Of a stretch of 64,000 bases of DNA, positions 27,327-36,042 are shown in pieces (positions within the stretch are counted from its first letter, which is position 1; the number at the start of each line of letters is the position of its first letter). Both the position numbers and the translations under genes were made by a program. Source of the stretch: G963675935 sp963675935 (GTDB lineage: Bacteria; Planctomycetota; Planctomycetia; Pirellulales; Thermoguttaceae); NCBI GenBank assembly GCA_963675935.2, contig OY780964.2, positions 1,240,001 through 1,304,000 of the forward strand, given 5' to 3'. Below the pieces are notes generated by a model, which did not search any database, was not told where the DNA came from, and was given only the letters and a program-made list of their open reading frames with translations.

Positions 27327-30146
27327 ATGGGGTATTCAGCGACTATGGCAAAGTCAACACGTAAGCAAGGAACCTTGGACCTTGGAGAGTTCACGCGGGA
27401 CCGGGTGGTCGAGCTTCTCAGGCAATCTGAGGATGCCAATTCCGTCGTATTTGCAGCAATGGCGGCTACGCTCTTGGCTAGTATTGACCTGCAATCCAGT
27501 CCAAGGGAAGTAATTACGGCGGCACTTGATGTTCTGGCACGTACCGAAACGGTCTTGGCTCGTAGTCTTCTTTGGCAGGCAGCCGAGCATGCAAGACACC
27601 CTCGCGTTCGCATTGAAGCTATCAGGCGGTCTGGGGGAATCGCTACGCCAGAGCAATGTGCGTCACTTCGGAAATGGGCGGCCGAGGGCTTTACGCTTTC
27701 TGTGCCTTGCCAGCACGACCAGATCGACAAGAATCACATCAGGCAAGCGGCGATCGAGGCAATCGGCCATGTCAAGAAGCCGACGAAAGAGGATGTTGAC
27801 ACAATCATCGTAGCAATCACACCACCGACAGAGATGAAGGAGTTTTCTCCGGCGGTATTTAAGGCAGCTTGTGAGGCTTATTGGTTGATCGGAGACAAGG
27901 CATCTCTTTCGAGGCTGACGGAACTGATCTCGCAGCGCTGGCTCGCCAACATTCTCTTCCCACTACTTTCACTAGCCGGGAAGTATTCTGTTAAGGAGTT
28001 GCAACCCTATGTTGAGCAACTCCGTAAAGCATTTTGTGAATGTACTGGTGATTGGCCGGATGATTCGACCGTGAGCAGTCATTTATTGACACTTGCCACC
28101 ACGATTGCTAGCCCGGAGTTCTTCCAGGCGTGGACATGTCAACACGGGCGTGAAGGAATGCAACATGGAAGGGGGCAGATTACTTCAACATTGCTCAAAG
28201 GATTGAAGCGGCCTTGCGAAAACACTGTTTCAGGACTCCTGTCACTTGCCAAATGGCGGTGCAACCTTTCGGACGATACTCCCGTCATGGCATGGCTGAA
28301 AAAGTGCATAGGAGCCAGCCACGGGAAGACCATTGCAAAGAGGCTTATTGCGGAACCGAATGAGGGCAATTCTCATCTTCTAGGTTCCGGTGCATTCTAT
28401 TCGTTGTATGATTCTGTTGATAAGGCAATGGGTGACGTATGTGAGGCACTTGGCACTCAACACGAGCATCAACGAAAGCAAATTGCAGAGACTGTTGCCA
28501 AAGGCACGCTGGCTATGGTGCGCGGAGAAGGCGAGGAGGAGTGTTCTACCACCAACGTGACACGTAGGAATCGCAATAGTGCTACCGATGAAGAGCATGA
28601 TTTGCTGGTTCGTAAGGTCAGTAGTCTAAAATCGCTTGATGCTGGAATGAATCCGATTGTCGCGGTAGCTAAACGTCTCTCTCCGCCCCACTCCTCTCCT
28701 GGCGCTATGGCGATATGCGAAATTTGGTCAAGGCAAGGCGAAGCTCTTGCTGGCTATGTTCTCGAAATGGTGATTCGTGAGGCCGGTCGTGAAAACGTAC
28801 TTGCCCAGGACACGCCGATGTTGAAACATTTTGAGGAGATTGCGTTAGCAGCCCAGCCACAACAACCATCGCTGCGATCACTCCTCGAACAGGCTTTGGT
28901 GTCGGAAATCGTGGTTGACGGCCAGCTTAATCGCTATGCAATTGATCTGATGCAACGTACCAACTTGTCCTTTGAGAAGGGGGCGTGGCAAGCTCTGCAT
29001 GAAGTTCAGACAACGGACGATGCGCAGTTCGTATTGGAACGATTGCACAACAAGGGTGCCATTGGAACACTGACCAATAGTATCAAGTTTCACCGCGAGG
29101 GGGAGGAACCGTTGACGACGCACGTCCAGGCAACGGCAATCGCCTTTCTTACGAAGCTATTGAGTCAGGGGGACGATAGGAAACAGCGGGAGACTTTCGT
29201 GGAACAACTGCACCAGCGGTTTCAAGACCTGCCACGGGTGCGAGAGGCCGCATATCGAGCTTGTGGCGATCTCGGAGGCTTCTCCAGTATCAAACCGTTG
29301 CGAGAGAGATTGCCGTCCGATTCGGTTGCCGCAAGAGCGATCAGGCAAGCCATAGAGGCTCTTCGTGATCGTCTTATTAAAGAGAAACCACAGGAAGACG
29401 CGGTTGATGCTGTCAAGCAATGGCTCGGCTTTGTGGCAGACCTTGGCGATCCAGCTTTGGTATCGCTTGTGAAAGGGTACTTGAATCCGCCTCATGCTGA
29501 CCTCGCAGTGCGACACTCCGCATTGATTGCGATCGAGCACATGAAATGTGCCGAATCGTTGGAAGTGGTCAAAAAGTTCATGGACGACACAGCGCCCGAA
29601 GGGAATACTCTTGTGATAGCTCGCCATGCTCGACTGATGCTCGAACAGAGAAAGGACGTAGACTTGTTTGAGATTCTCAGTAAGTTCTATGACGCTGACG
29701 ACGAGATGTTGGACCCAACCATAGACTACGCCAAGCTATTTGGGAGCTCACTGCCAATTGTGACAAAAGGATTAAAGAAGTCATTAGAGCTGTTTGGCAA
29801 TGGGCATTGGGATGAATTTGTCACACGCATCAGCGGAATTCTTGAAGATGCAAGCCGCTTCATTTTTCGCAGCCGATTCGACAAGATGGGCATTGATAAA
29901 GATAGGGCCAGCAAAATAGTAAACGGTCCGTACCGAAATTTACTGAATGTTACGGAGTTTCATAACACATATCCGATGCTCCAGGCACACTGTAGCACAG
30001 TCTACACGTATCGTGGCGAGTCCCCGACTGCACATGCCACAAACACAGATGGTAGCCCGAAAGCTGAGACGACAAGCGTTGATGCTGAGTATGTTCAAGA
30101 CGAGTTTAGCTTGGCTTTTGCTGAAGCTGTCAAGGTCTTGCGATAG
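27327..30146 (+). CDS. Large HEAT-repeat protein with a C-terminal HEPN-like motif, candidate defence effector
   Basis: 939 residues; an alternative start is the ATG at 27345 (MAKSTRKQ), and neither has a clear ribosome site. Residues about 20-830 are almost wholly helical, with repeated Ala/Leu-rich helix pairs typical of HEAT/armadillo solenoids (for example AVRHSALIAIEHMKC). The C-terminal 120 residues differ: LFGNGHWDEFVTRIS, then at 896-903 RGESPTAH, an R-x6-H motif of the kind used by HEPN ribonucleases and found in abortive-infection C-terminal domains. The gene stands at the edge of a defence island, 10 bp from the converging hsdR end. Inference: a large sensor solenoid with an RNase tail. 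No signal peptide. Confidence 0.68.
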   Translation: MGYSATMAKSTRKQGTLDLGEFTRDRVVELLRQSEDANSVVFAAMAATLLASIDLQSSPREVITAALDVLARTETVLARSLLWQAAEHARHPRVRIEAIRRSGGIATPEQCASLRKWAAEGFTLSVPCQHDQIDKNHIRQAAIEAIGHVKKPTKEDVDTIIVAITPPTEMKEFSPAVFKAACEAYWLIGDKASLSRLTELISQRWLANILFPLLSLAGKYSVKELQPYVEQLRKAFCECTGDWPDDSTVSSHLLTLATTIASPEFFQAWTCQHGREGMQHGRGQITSTLLKGLKRPCENTVSGLLSLAKWRCNLSDDTPVMAWLKKCIGASHGKTIAKRLIAEPNEGNSHLLGSGAFYSLYDSVDKAMGDVCEALGTQHEHQRKQIAETVAKGTLAMVRGEGEEECSTTNVTRRNRNSATDEEHDLLVRKVSSLKSLDAGMNPIVAVAKRLSPPHSSPGAMAICEIWSRQGEALAGYVLEMVIREAGRENVLAQDTPMLKHFEEIALAAQPQQPSLRSLLEQALVSEIVVDGQLNRYAIDLMQRTNLSFEKGAWQALHEVQTTDDAQFVLERLHNKGAIGTLTNSIKFHREGEEPLTTHVQATAIAFLTKLLSQGDDRKQRETFVEQLHQRFQDLPRVREAAYRACGDLGGFSSIKPLRERLPSDSVAARAIRQAIEALRDRLIKEKPQEDAVDAVKQWLGFVADLGDPALVSLVKGYLNPPHADLAVRHSALIAIEHMKCAESLEVVKKFMDDTAPEGNTLVIARHARLMLEQRKDVDLFEILSKFYDADDEMLDPTIDYAKLFGSSLPIVTKGLKKSLELFGNGHWDEFVTRISGILEDASRFIFRSRFDKMGIDKDRASKIVNGPYRNLLNVTEFHNTYPMLQAHCSTVYTYRGESPTAHATNTDGSPKAETTSVDAEYVQDEFSLAFAEAVKVLR

Positions 30147-30155
30147 ACAGTCAAC

Positions 30156-33100
30156 TCACACCGCCCAGTCGGCGCAAAGCAGTTCGGCCTGCTCCAACAC
30201 TGTGCGGGTGGCCTCCTCGCGGAGATCGGGCGGATAGCCGTGCTTCTTGAGAATTCGGCGAACCATCACGCGAATCTTGGCGCGGGCGCTTTCTCGCACC
30301 GTCCAGTCAATCGTAACGCTCTTCCGAACCGCCAGCACAAGCTCTACTGCGATTACCTTGAGTTCGTCGATGCCCATCACTTGAATGGCGCTTTCGTTCA
30401 CGGCCAGGGCGTCGTAAAAGGCGATTTCGTCGTCGTTCAGGCCCATGTTCGAGCCACGATTGACAGCCTCACGCATTTCCTTGGCCAATCGGATCAATTC
30501 GTCGATGACTTCCTGCGTGGCGATGGCCCGATTATGGTAGGCGTTGAGCGCCTTCTTGAGCATTTCGGAGAAAACACGTGCTTGAACGAGATTTCGGCGG
30601 GTTCGGCCCTTGATTTCGTCGCGCAACAGCTTGGCCAGTAACTCGGCGGCGACGTTTTTGTGCTTCAGGCCGCGAACCTCGGCCAAAAACTCGTCCGACA
30701 GAATCGAAATGTCGGGCTTTTTGAGTCCAGCCGCCGAAAAAACGTCGATTACCTCGTCCGGCGCGGTAATGGCCTTGGAAACCAACTGCCGAACCGCCTG
30801 ATCGAGGTTTTCTTCGCTTCGGCGCTCGCCGGACGACTTCACCAAAGCGGCGCGAACCGCCTGGAAAAATGCAATGTCATCGCGGATGCGGATTGCCTCA
30901 TCGTGGGCTGCGCAAAGGGCAAATGCCCGCGAAAGATCGGTCACGACGCTAGTAAACCGAGTCTTTCCGTCGTCTTGCTGCAAAATGTGCTCTTGCGCCG
31001 CCGGCAATAGGCTGAGCCGTTCGGCCGGCGTGCCGGTGGTCCACCGTGACCAGTTGAAGCCGTGCATCATGTCGCAACAGACTTCGTATTTAGCCAGCAT
31101 CGCCGCCACGGCCTCCTCGGTGTCGATGCTCGGCTGCCCCTGGCCGCCGCTTTCGGTGTAGGTGGCCAATGCCTGCTTCAACTGGTCGGCCAGTCCCAGA
31201 TAATCAACGACCAGTCCGCCTGGCTTGTCACGGAAAACACGGTTCACACGGGCAATGGCCTGCATCAACCCGTGGCCCCGCATCGGCTTGTCCAGGTACA
31301 TCGTGTGCAGGCATGGCACATCGAACCCGGTAAGCCACATATCGCGGACAATGACGATCTTGAACGGGTCTTTGGCGCTCTTGAATCGCTTGGCCAACTG
31401 CTTGCGGCGTGGTTTGTTTCGGATATGCTGTTGCCATTCGGTCGGATCAGAGGCGCTGCCGGTCATCACGATCTTGACGACGCCCTTCTGGTCGTCCTTG
31501 TTGTGCCACCGAGGCCGCAGCCTTTTGATCTCGTTGTAGAGTTCAACGCAGATACGGCGGCTCATGCAAACGACCATCGCTTTGCCGTCCATTGCTTCCA
31601 GCCGCCGCTCGAAATGGTCAACAAGGTCTTCGGCAATCAGCCTGATCCGCTTCTCATCGCCGACCAGAGCCTCCAGGGCCGCCCATTTGGTTTTGAGCTT
31701 CTCTTTCCGCTCGACTTCCTCGCCTTCGGTGATTTCCTCAAACTCGGCGTCGAGGTGCGGCATCTCCGACTCGTTCAAGCCGAGCTTGGCAATGCGGCTT
31801 TCGTAGTAGATCGGCACAGTGGCCTTGTCCTCGACCGCCCGTTGGATGTCATAGATCGACACGTAATCGCCGAACACGGCCCGAGTGTTCGCGTCGGTCT
31901 TTTCGATTGGCGTGCCGGTGAAGCCGATGAACGAAGCGTTTGGCAAGGCATCTCGCATGTTTCGGGCAAGCCCGTCGATCAGATCGTACTGGCTGCGGTG
32001 GGCTTCGTCGGCGATGACGATGATGTTTCGCCGGTCAGAAAGCGTTTCAACTTTCGCGCCCTTTTCGTCGGGCAGGAACTTCTGGATCGTCGTAAAGACC
32101 ACGCCGCCGGAGGCCACTCGCAATAGCTCGCGGAGATGGGCGACCGATTCGGCCTGCACTGGCTCCTGCCGCAACAACTCGTGGCATCGCTGAAACTGGC
32201 CGAAAAGCTGATCGTCCAGGTCGTTCCGGTCGGTCAGGGCAACGATCGTCGGATTGTCCATCGCCGGATGCAAAATGATCTGCCCGGCGTAGAAGAGCAT
32301 GGAAAGGCTTTTTCCCGAGCCTTGGGTGTGCCAGACAACGCCGCAGCGACGGTCGCCACTAGGCTGCGACGCCTCGATGGTCGCCTCGACCGCCTTCTGG
32401 ACCGCGTGGAACTGGTGATAGCCCGCCAGAATCTTGTAGACCTGATCGCTGTCCGTGTCTTCCTCGAAGACGATGAAGTGCCCCAGCACGTTGAGGAATC
32501 GTTCGTGATCGAAAACACCGCGAATGAGCACTTCAAGTTCGAGAATCGACGACGGCGCGGTGCTCTCGCCCGAAACGGTTCGCCACACCTTGAACCATTC
32601 CTGATTGGCCGTCAGCGACCCGATCCGGGCTTGCAGGCCGTCGGAAATCACCAGCGCCTCGTTGTAGTGGAACAGCGACGGGATTTCCTGCTTATAGGTC
32701 TGCAACTGATTCCAAGCGTCCCAGATCGTGGCGTCCTCATCGGCGGCGTTCTTGAGTTCGATCACGGCTAGTGGCAGCCCGTTGACGAACACCACGATGT
32801 CCGGCCGGCGGTGATTCTGGCCCTCGATCACCGCAAACTGGTTGACCGCGAGCCAATCGTTGATCGCCGGCCGGTCGAAATCCACCAATCGCACCCTGTC
32901 ACCCCGAATCGTCCCATTGGCGCTGCGATACTCGACCTCCACCCCATCCCGCAGCATCGCATGGAACGTCCGATTGTTCCCAACCAACGACGGCGACTCC
33001 GGCCGTAGCACCTTGCGAAAGGCTTCCTCGCAGGCTTCCGCCGGAATATCGGAATTGAGCCGGTCGATGGCCTCCCGCAATCGCTTGACCAGAACCACGT

Positions 33101-33227
33101 CGCCAAACGAGTCCCGCTCGGCCTCCGGTTCTCCAGGGGCAATACTCGGCCCATGCACAACCGCATATCCAAGTTCCTCGAACCAGGACAAGGCAGCATC
33201 TTCGACGGTGGATTCGTTGACTATCAT
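30156..33227 (-). CDS. hsdR: Type I restriction enzyme, R subunit
   Basis: 1,023 residues, normal length. The N-terminal nuclease region has RRPDIVVFVN and VIELKN (the PD-ExK site). The motor has Walker A HTQGSGKS near residue 300, Walker B VIADEAH, and motif III FTGTPIE. The C-terminal helical region looks complete. It cuts unmodified DNA after translocation driven by ATP, in complex with HsdM and HsdS. It is last in the operon after hsdM, a small KOW-like gene, hsdS, ariA and ariB, with its start overlapping ariB by 4 bases. The upstream IS in ariA may reduce its expression. Confidence 0.95.
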   Translation of the reverse strand: MIVNESTVEDAALSWFEELGYAVVHGPSIAPGEPEAERDSFGDVVLVKRLREAIDRLNSDIPAEACEEAFRKVLRPESPSLVGNNRTFHAMLRDGVEVEYRSANGTIRGDRVRLVDFDRPAINDWLAVNQFAVIEGQNHRRPDIVVFVNGLPLAVIELKNAADEDATIWDAWNQLQTYKQEIPSLFHYNEALVISDGLQARIGSLTANQEWFKVWRTVSGESTAPSSILELEVLIRGVFDHERFLNVLGHFIVFEEDTDSDQVYKILAGYHQFHAVQKAVEATIEASQPSGDRRCGVVWHTQGSGKSLSMLFYAGQIILHPAMDNPTIVALTDRNDLDDQLFGQFQRCHELLRQEPVQAESVAHLRELLRVASGGVVFTTIQKFLPDEKGAKVETLSDRRNIIVIADEAHRSQYDLIDGLARNMRDALPNASFIGFTGTPIEKTDANTRAVFGDYVSIYDIQRAVEDKATVPIYYESRIAKLGLNESEMPHLDAEFEEITEGEEVERKEKLKTKWAALEALVGDEKRIRLIAEDLVDHFERRLEAMDGKAMVVCMSRRICVELYNEIKRLRPRWHNKDDQKGVVKIVMTGSASDPTEWQQHIRNKPRRKQLAKRFKSAKDPFKIVIVRDMWLTGFDVPCLHTMYLDKPMRGHGLMQAIARVNRVFRDKPGGLVVDYLGLADQLKQALATYTESGGQGQPSIDTEEAVAAMLAKYEVCCDMMHGFNWSRWTTGTPAERLSLLPAAQEHILQQDDGKTRFTSVVTDLSRAFALCAAHDEAIRIRDDIAFFQAVRAALVKSSGERRSEENLDQAVRQLVSKAITAPDEVIDVFSAAGLKKPDISILSDEFLAEVRGLKHKNVAAELLAKLLRDEIKGRTRRNLVQARVFSEMLKKALNAYHNRAIATQEVIDELIRLAKEMREAVNRGSNMGLNDDEIAFYDALAVNESAIQVMGIDELKVIAVELVLAVRKSVTIDWTVRESARAKIRVMVRRILKKHGYPPDLREEATRTVLEQAELLCADWAV

Positions 33228-34186
33228 TTTCTGGACGATTTGCTTTGGATATACTTACAATACGTTCCACTCAAGAACACACGAAGAGAGCTGGGCATTC
33301 TGGCCCGATCTCCAATGACAACCATCCCATGTGACGATGAAACATCTCCTCTGACTCTTGGTGGTCTTCTGACTGATCGAAACAGAGAAGTTGTACTTCT
33401 ATGAACTGCGTTACAGAATGCAACAAGGAACCAGAGCAAGTATTTACCACGAGTAAACTTTCGATAGACGCCGTCTTGCTGAAACTCAGCCTCAACTACC
33501 GTAATGTCTACATCATGCTTGGTGACAACATTGCATTGCTTGTGAATATATGCCGCAACACTCGGCATATCCTGGGGGGTGCCTATCACTCGAAGACGGC
33601 CAGCCTCAAACGAAAACAGATGGCCCATCTGTAGATTATTCAGATTGGGACGCTCTCCATTTCGCTTCCAATACAGTATCCAGGCCATGATGTGAATCAT
33701 GCCAAGGAGAAACGCCTCCAGTTCCTGCTCAAATAGATCACATATTTCGTCTATTTCAGCATGGGGCGTATTCCCGAACCCCCATATTTCCGTCAGGAGT
33801 CGCCGGCATGTCTCCTTCTTCACCACATCGTTCTCAATGGAGTAACCGTCCGTTAAGTAGATATTCCTGTCCTGTGCAAACGTTTCGGGAATCATGTCGG
33901 AGAGATCGCGGTCTGCAAAAAAGCACACGCGACGTTTAGGAAACCGACGCCAATCAACATCCGCGTATACCTGATATACCTGCCTCTTGTTTCCGGCTGG
34001 CCACATCTCCACATTCCAATCGTCGGGAAGCATCTGGTTGATGAATCCACGGTAAAAGCAGGGGTCATCCTTTCCTTCGACAAACCCATAAACGGTCCTG
34101 GCGTTCCTCGAATATCGCAACAAGAATTCGTGGTAGCACGCAGCCTTGTTGTCTATCGCATCGCAATGAATCGCAAGCATTGTCAT
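33224..34186 (-). CDS. ariB: DUF4435 protein, PARIS effector AriB
   Basis: 320 residues. The TOPRIM-like core shows VYGFVEGKDDPCFYR near residue 35, CFFADRDLSD near 105, and YLTDGYSIENDVV near 125; this E...DxD...ExD pattern is the DUF4435 signature. In the PARIS anti-phage system AriB is the effector released by the ATPase AriA, and it cuts host tRNA. Here the gene directly follows the AriA 3' half (14 bp) with ggag upstream. The last 70 residues are Arg-rich and an alternative frame also reads well, so a late frameshift is possible, but the ATGA overlap with hsdR supports the frame given. It may be unpaired now, because AriA is disrupted. Confidence 0.8.
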   Translation of the reverse strand: MTMLAIHCDAIDNKAACYHEFLLRYSRNARTVYGFVEGKDDPCFYRGFINQMLPDDWNVEMWPAGNKRQVYQVYADVDWRRFPKRRVCFFADRDLSDMIPETFAQDRNIYLTDGYSIENDVVKKETCRRLLTEIWGFGNTPHAEIDEICDLFEQELEAFLLGMIHIMAWILYWKRNGERPNLNNLQMGHLFSFEAGRLRVIGTPQDMPSVAAYIHKQCNVVTKHDVDITVVEAEFQQDGVYRKFTRGKYLLWFLVAFCNAVHRSTTSLFRSVRRPPRVRGDVSSSHGMVVIGDRARMPSSLRVFLSGTYCKYIQSKSSRK

Positions 34187-34200
34187 AATGCCATTCTCCG

Positions 34201-34459
34201 CTAAATAACGAACTCTCCAAGTCCGCGCGCATACTTCCTCAAGTCATTTTCGTAAATGAAGGGGGAGTGCGTGACGGCCACCAGTCCCGAACAAAAGTCG
34301 CCAGACCGAATGTCCAAGAGAAATCTACGCTGCCACGGCACAGAAAGTGACAACTCCGGCTCGTCAATCAAGACAAAGAAGTTCTTCTTACCGGAAAGAT
34401 ACAGGTGGCTAAACAGCGACACGATTTGCTTTTCACCAGATGACAGATTGTTTTGAACC
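34201..34459 (-). pseudogene. ariA: 3' part of the IS-split AriA ATPase gene
   Basis: About 85 residues holding the second half of the ATPase: the signature LSSGEKQIVSLF, Walker B KNFFVLIDEPELS, and the switch-His region VTHSPF. It begins at one copy of the GAACC target duplication. Joined to 36038-37172 without the IS and one GAACC copy, it makes a single frame of 463 codons including the stop (LHHLVLVQNNLSSGEK at the seam). The segment alone cannot bind ATP. Confidence 0.85.
34455..34459. repeat. Left copy of the 5-bp target duplication (GAACC)
   Basis: GAACC at 34455-34459 and again at 36038-36042, directly flanking the IS3-family element. A 5-bp duplication is within the range made by IS3 elements. 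Confidence 0.8.
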
Positions 34460-34521
34460 GGCTGGAAATGGAAAATCTCGGTCGTATGGGTTAGAATCAA
34501 ACCCCAAACGAGGAGAAATCC

Positions 34522-34839
34522 ATGACTGCACCACGACGATGTTTCACCACAGACCAGAAGGCTACCATCCTTAAGAGGTACTTGGTCGATAAAGTACCGA
34601 TGTCGGATCTGTGCGACGAGTACGGCATCAAGCCCAACCAAATCTACGCCTGGCAGAAAATCCTGTTCGATAACGCCTCGGCCGCCTTTCATCCGGTCGC
34701 CAAACGCGAGGCCCAAAAACTGTCCGCTCAAGAGGAGGAGGTTGCCCGGCTGCGGGCCAAGCTCGTTCAAAAGAACGAGGTCATCTCCGAATTGATGGAG
34801 GAGAACGTCCGCGCAAAAAAAGAGGCTGGGGAACTCTAA
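34522..34839 (+). CDS. IS3-family OrfA (DNA-binding part of transposase)
   Basis: 105 residues, with gaggag upstream of the ATG. Helix-turn-helix (FTTDQKATILKRYL ... MSDLCDEYGI), then a Leu-zipper-like coiled coil (EEEVARLRAKLVQKNEVIS) typical of IS3 OrfA. The gene ends after GCA-AAA-AAA-GAG, a slippery heptamer that would shift ribosomes into the orfB frame. Confidence 0.9.
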   Translation: MTAPRRCFTTDQKATILKRYLVDKVPMSDLCDEYGIKPNQIYAWQKILFDNASAAFHPVAKREAQKLSAQEEEVARLRAKLVQKNEVISELMEENVRAKKEAGEL

Positions 34840-34857
34840 ACGGATGTTGGGTTCCCC
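34815..34857 (+). promoter_or_regulatory. Programmed -1 frameshift site with downstream hairpin
   Basis: The heptamer A-AAA-AAA lies near the end of orfA. Seven bases later GGGGAAC (34828-34834) can pair with GTTCCCC (34851-34857) across a 16-base loop. After slippage the -1 frame stays open through the region up to orfB. This is the standard arrangement for making the OrfAB fusion transposase of IS3 elements. Confidence 0.7.
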
Positions 34858-34886
34858 ATGACACCCGCGATGAAGTCGTCGATTAC

Positions 34887-35789
34887 GTGCGGCGTTGGAA
34901 CGAGCGTACAGAGATTCCCGCCCGGCAGTTCGTCGCTTGGTTGGGCATCACATCGAGCAAGTTTCACGACTGGAAGGATCGCTATGGCAAACGCAACGAA
35001 CACAACGGTTGGGTGCCGCGCGACTGGTGGCTCGAAGACTGGGAGAAGCAGTCCATCATCAAGTTTTCGTTCGAGTTTCCGTTGGAAGGCTATCGACGAT
35101 TGGCGTTCATGATGCTCGACCGCGACGTGGTGGCGGCAAGCCCCAGCACGGTGTATCGCGTATTGAAATCGGCGGGCCGCATCGGCCGCTCAACGAACAA
35201 ACCCTCCAAGAAAGGCACGGGCTTCCATCAGCCGAAAAAACCGCATGAACATTGGCATATCGACATAAGCTACATCAACATCCATGGCACGTTTTACTAC
35301 CTGACGACGATCCTCGACGGCTACAGCCGTTACATTGTGCATTGGGAGATTCGCCGTTCGATGACCGAGCAAGACGAATTGGTTGTTCTTCAGCGTGCAA
35401 AAGAAAAGTTCCCGAACGAAACGCCTCGGATCATCAGCGACAACGGGTCGCAATTTGTGGCGAAGGATTTCAAGGAGTTCATTCGCATCTGCGGGATGAC
35501 ACATGTGCGGACGAGTCCGTACTATCCGCAGAGCAACGGCAAGCTGGAGCGATTTCACGGGAGCATCAAAGGCGAGTGTATTCGGCCCGGCACGCCGATC
35601 TCGCTGGAGGACGCGATTCGCCTCGTCGGCAACTATGTGGAGCATTACAACCACGTTCGCTTGCACAGCGCGATCGGCTACATTGCGCCGTCGGACAAGT
35701 TGTCGGGCCGCGAGACGGAGATTTTCGCAGTGCGAGACCGCAAGCTAAACGAGGCTCGCGAGCGTCGCAAGGAGCAACGCGAGGCGTAG
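34887..35789 (+). CDS. IS3-family OrfB (catalytic DDE domain)
   Basis: 300 residues counted from the first GTG in the frame, but the frame is open further upstream to the slippery site, so the real product is probably the OrfAB fusion from 34522. Integrase core: HWHIDISY (first D), RIISDNGSQF (second D), YYPQSNGKLERFHG (catalytic E), then EHYNHVRLHSAIGY. All catalytic residues are present. The N-terminal segment has the helical region common in IS3 OrfB (GYRRLAFMM). Confidence 0.92.
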   Translation: MRRWNERTEIPARQFVAWLGITSSKFHDWKDRYGKRNEHNGWVPRDWWLEDWEKQSIIKFSFEFPLEGYRRLAFMMLDRDVVAASPSTVYRVLKSAGRIGRSTNKPSKKGTGFHQPKKPHEHWHIDISYINIHGTFYYLTTILDGYSRYIVHWEIRRSMTEQDELVVLQRAKEKFPNETPRIISDNGSQFVAKDFKEFIRICGMTHVRTSPYYPQSNGKLERFHGSIKGECIRPGTPISLEDAIRLVGNYVEHYNHVRLHSAIGYIAPSDKLSGRETEIFAVRDRKLNEARERRKEQREA

Positions 35790-36037
35790 CGTTTACGAAC
35801 GGTTGCCTGACGGCTGAAACTCGGCTACGATGGTAAACGGCCTGGGCGGAGGATAGGGCTCTGGTGGGAACCAACCCGAGCGCCGACCTAGGGGTTGTGA
35901 GCGAGGCATGGGCGGCGGCCACGCTGCCGTCCACCTCCCTCGCTTACAACATCAATGCGCAAAATCCAAGGCACTACCAAACAACTTTCATGTCTTAACG
36001 ATCCTTAACTCAGCAATCGACGTTTCCATTTCACGCT

Positions 36038-36042
36038 GAACC
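36038..36042. repeat. Right copy of the 5-bp target duplication (GAACC)
   Basis: Matches 34455-34459; it marks the right border of the IS3-family element. Confidence 0.8.

Larger units (their letters stand above)
34460..36037 (+). mobile_element. IS3-family insertion sequence inside ariA
   Basis: 1,578 bp with orfA and orfB on the plus strand, opposite to ariA. Imperfect terminal inverted repeats match at 12 of 15 positions (GGCTGGAAATGGAAA at the left; AGCGTGAAATGGAAA read inward from the right). The 5-bp direct repeat GAACC flanks it. Both transposase frames are open and the DDE residues are present, so it may still be active. It interrupts the PARIS ATPase gene and separates hsdM/hsdS from ariB/hsdR. 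Confidence 0.88.

Noticed and set aside
31062..32126. 354-codon plus-strand frame opposite hsdR
   Set aside because: Antisense to conserved helicase motifs of hsdR.
33271..33495. Alternative frame at the ariB end suggesting a frameshift
   Set aside because: The alternative reads well but the annotated frame ends in an ATGA overlap with hsdR, as expected for this operon; kept as a caveat.
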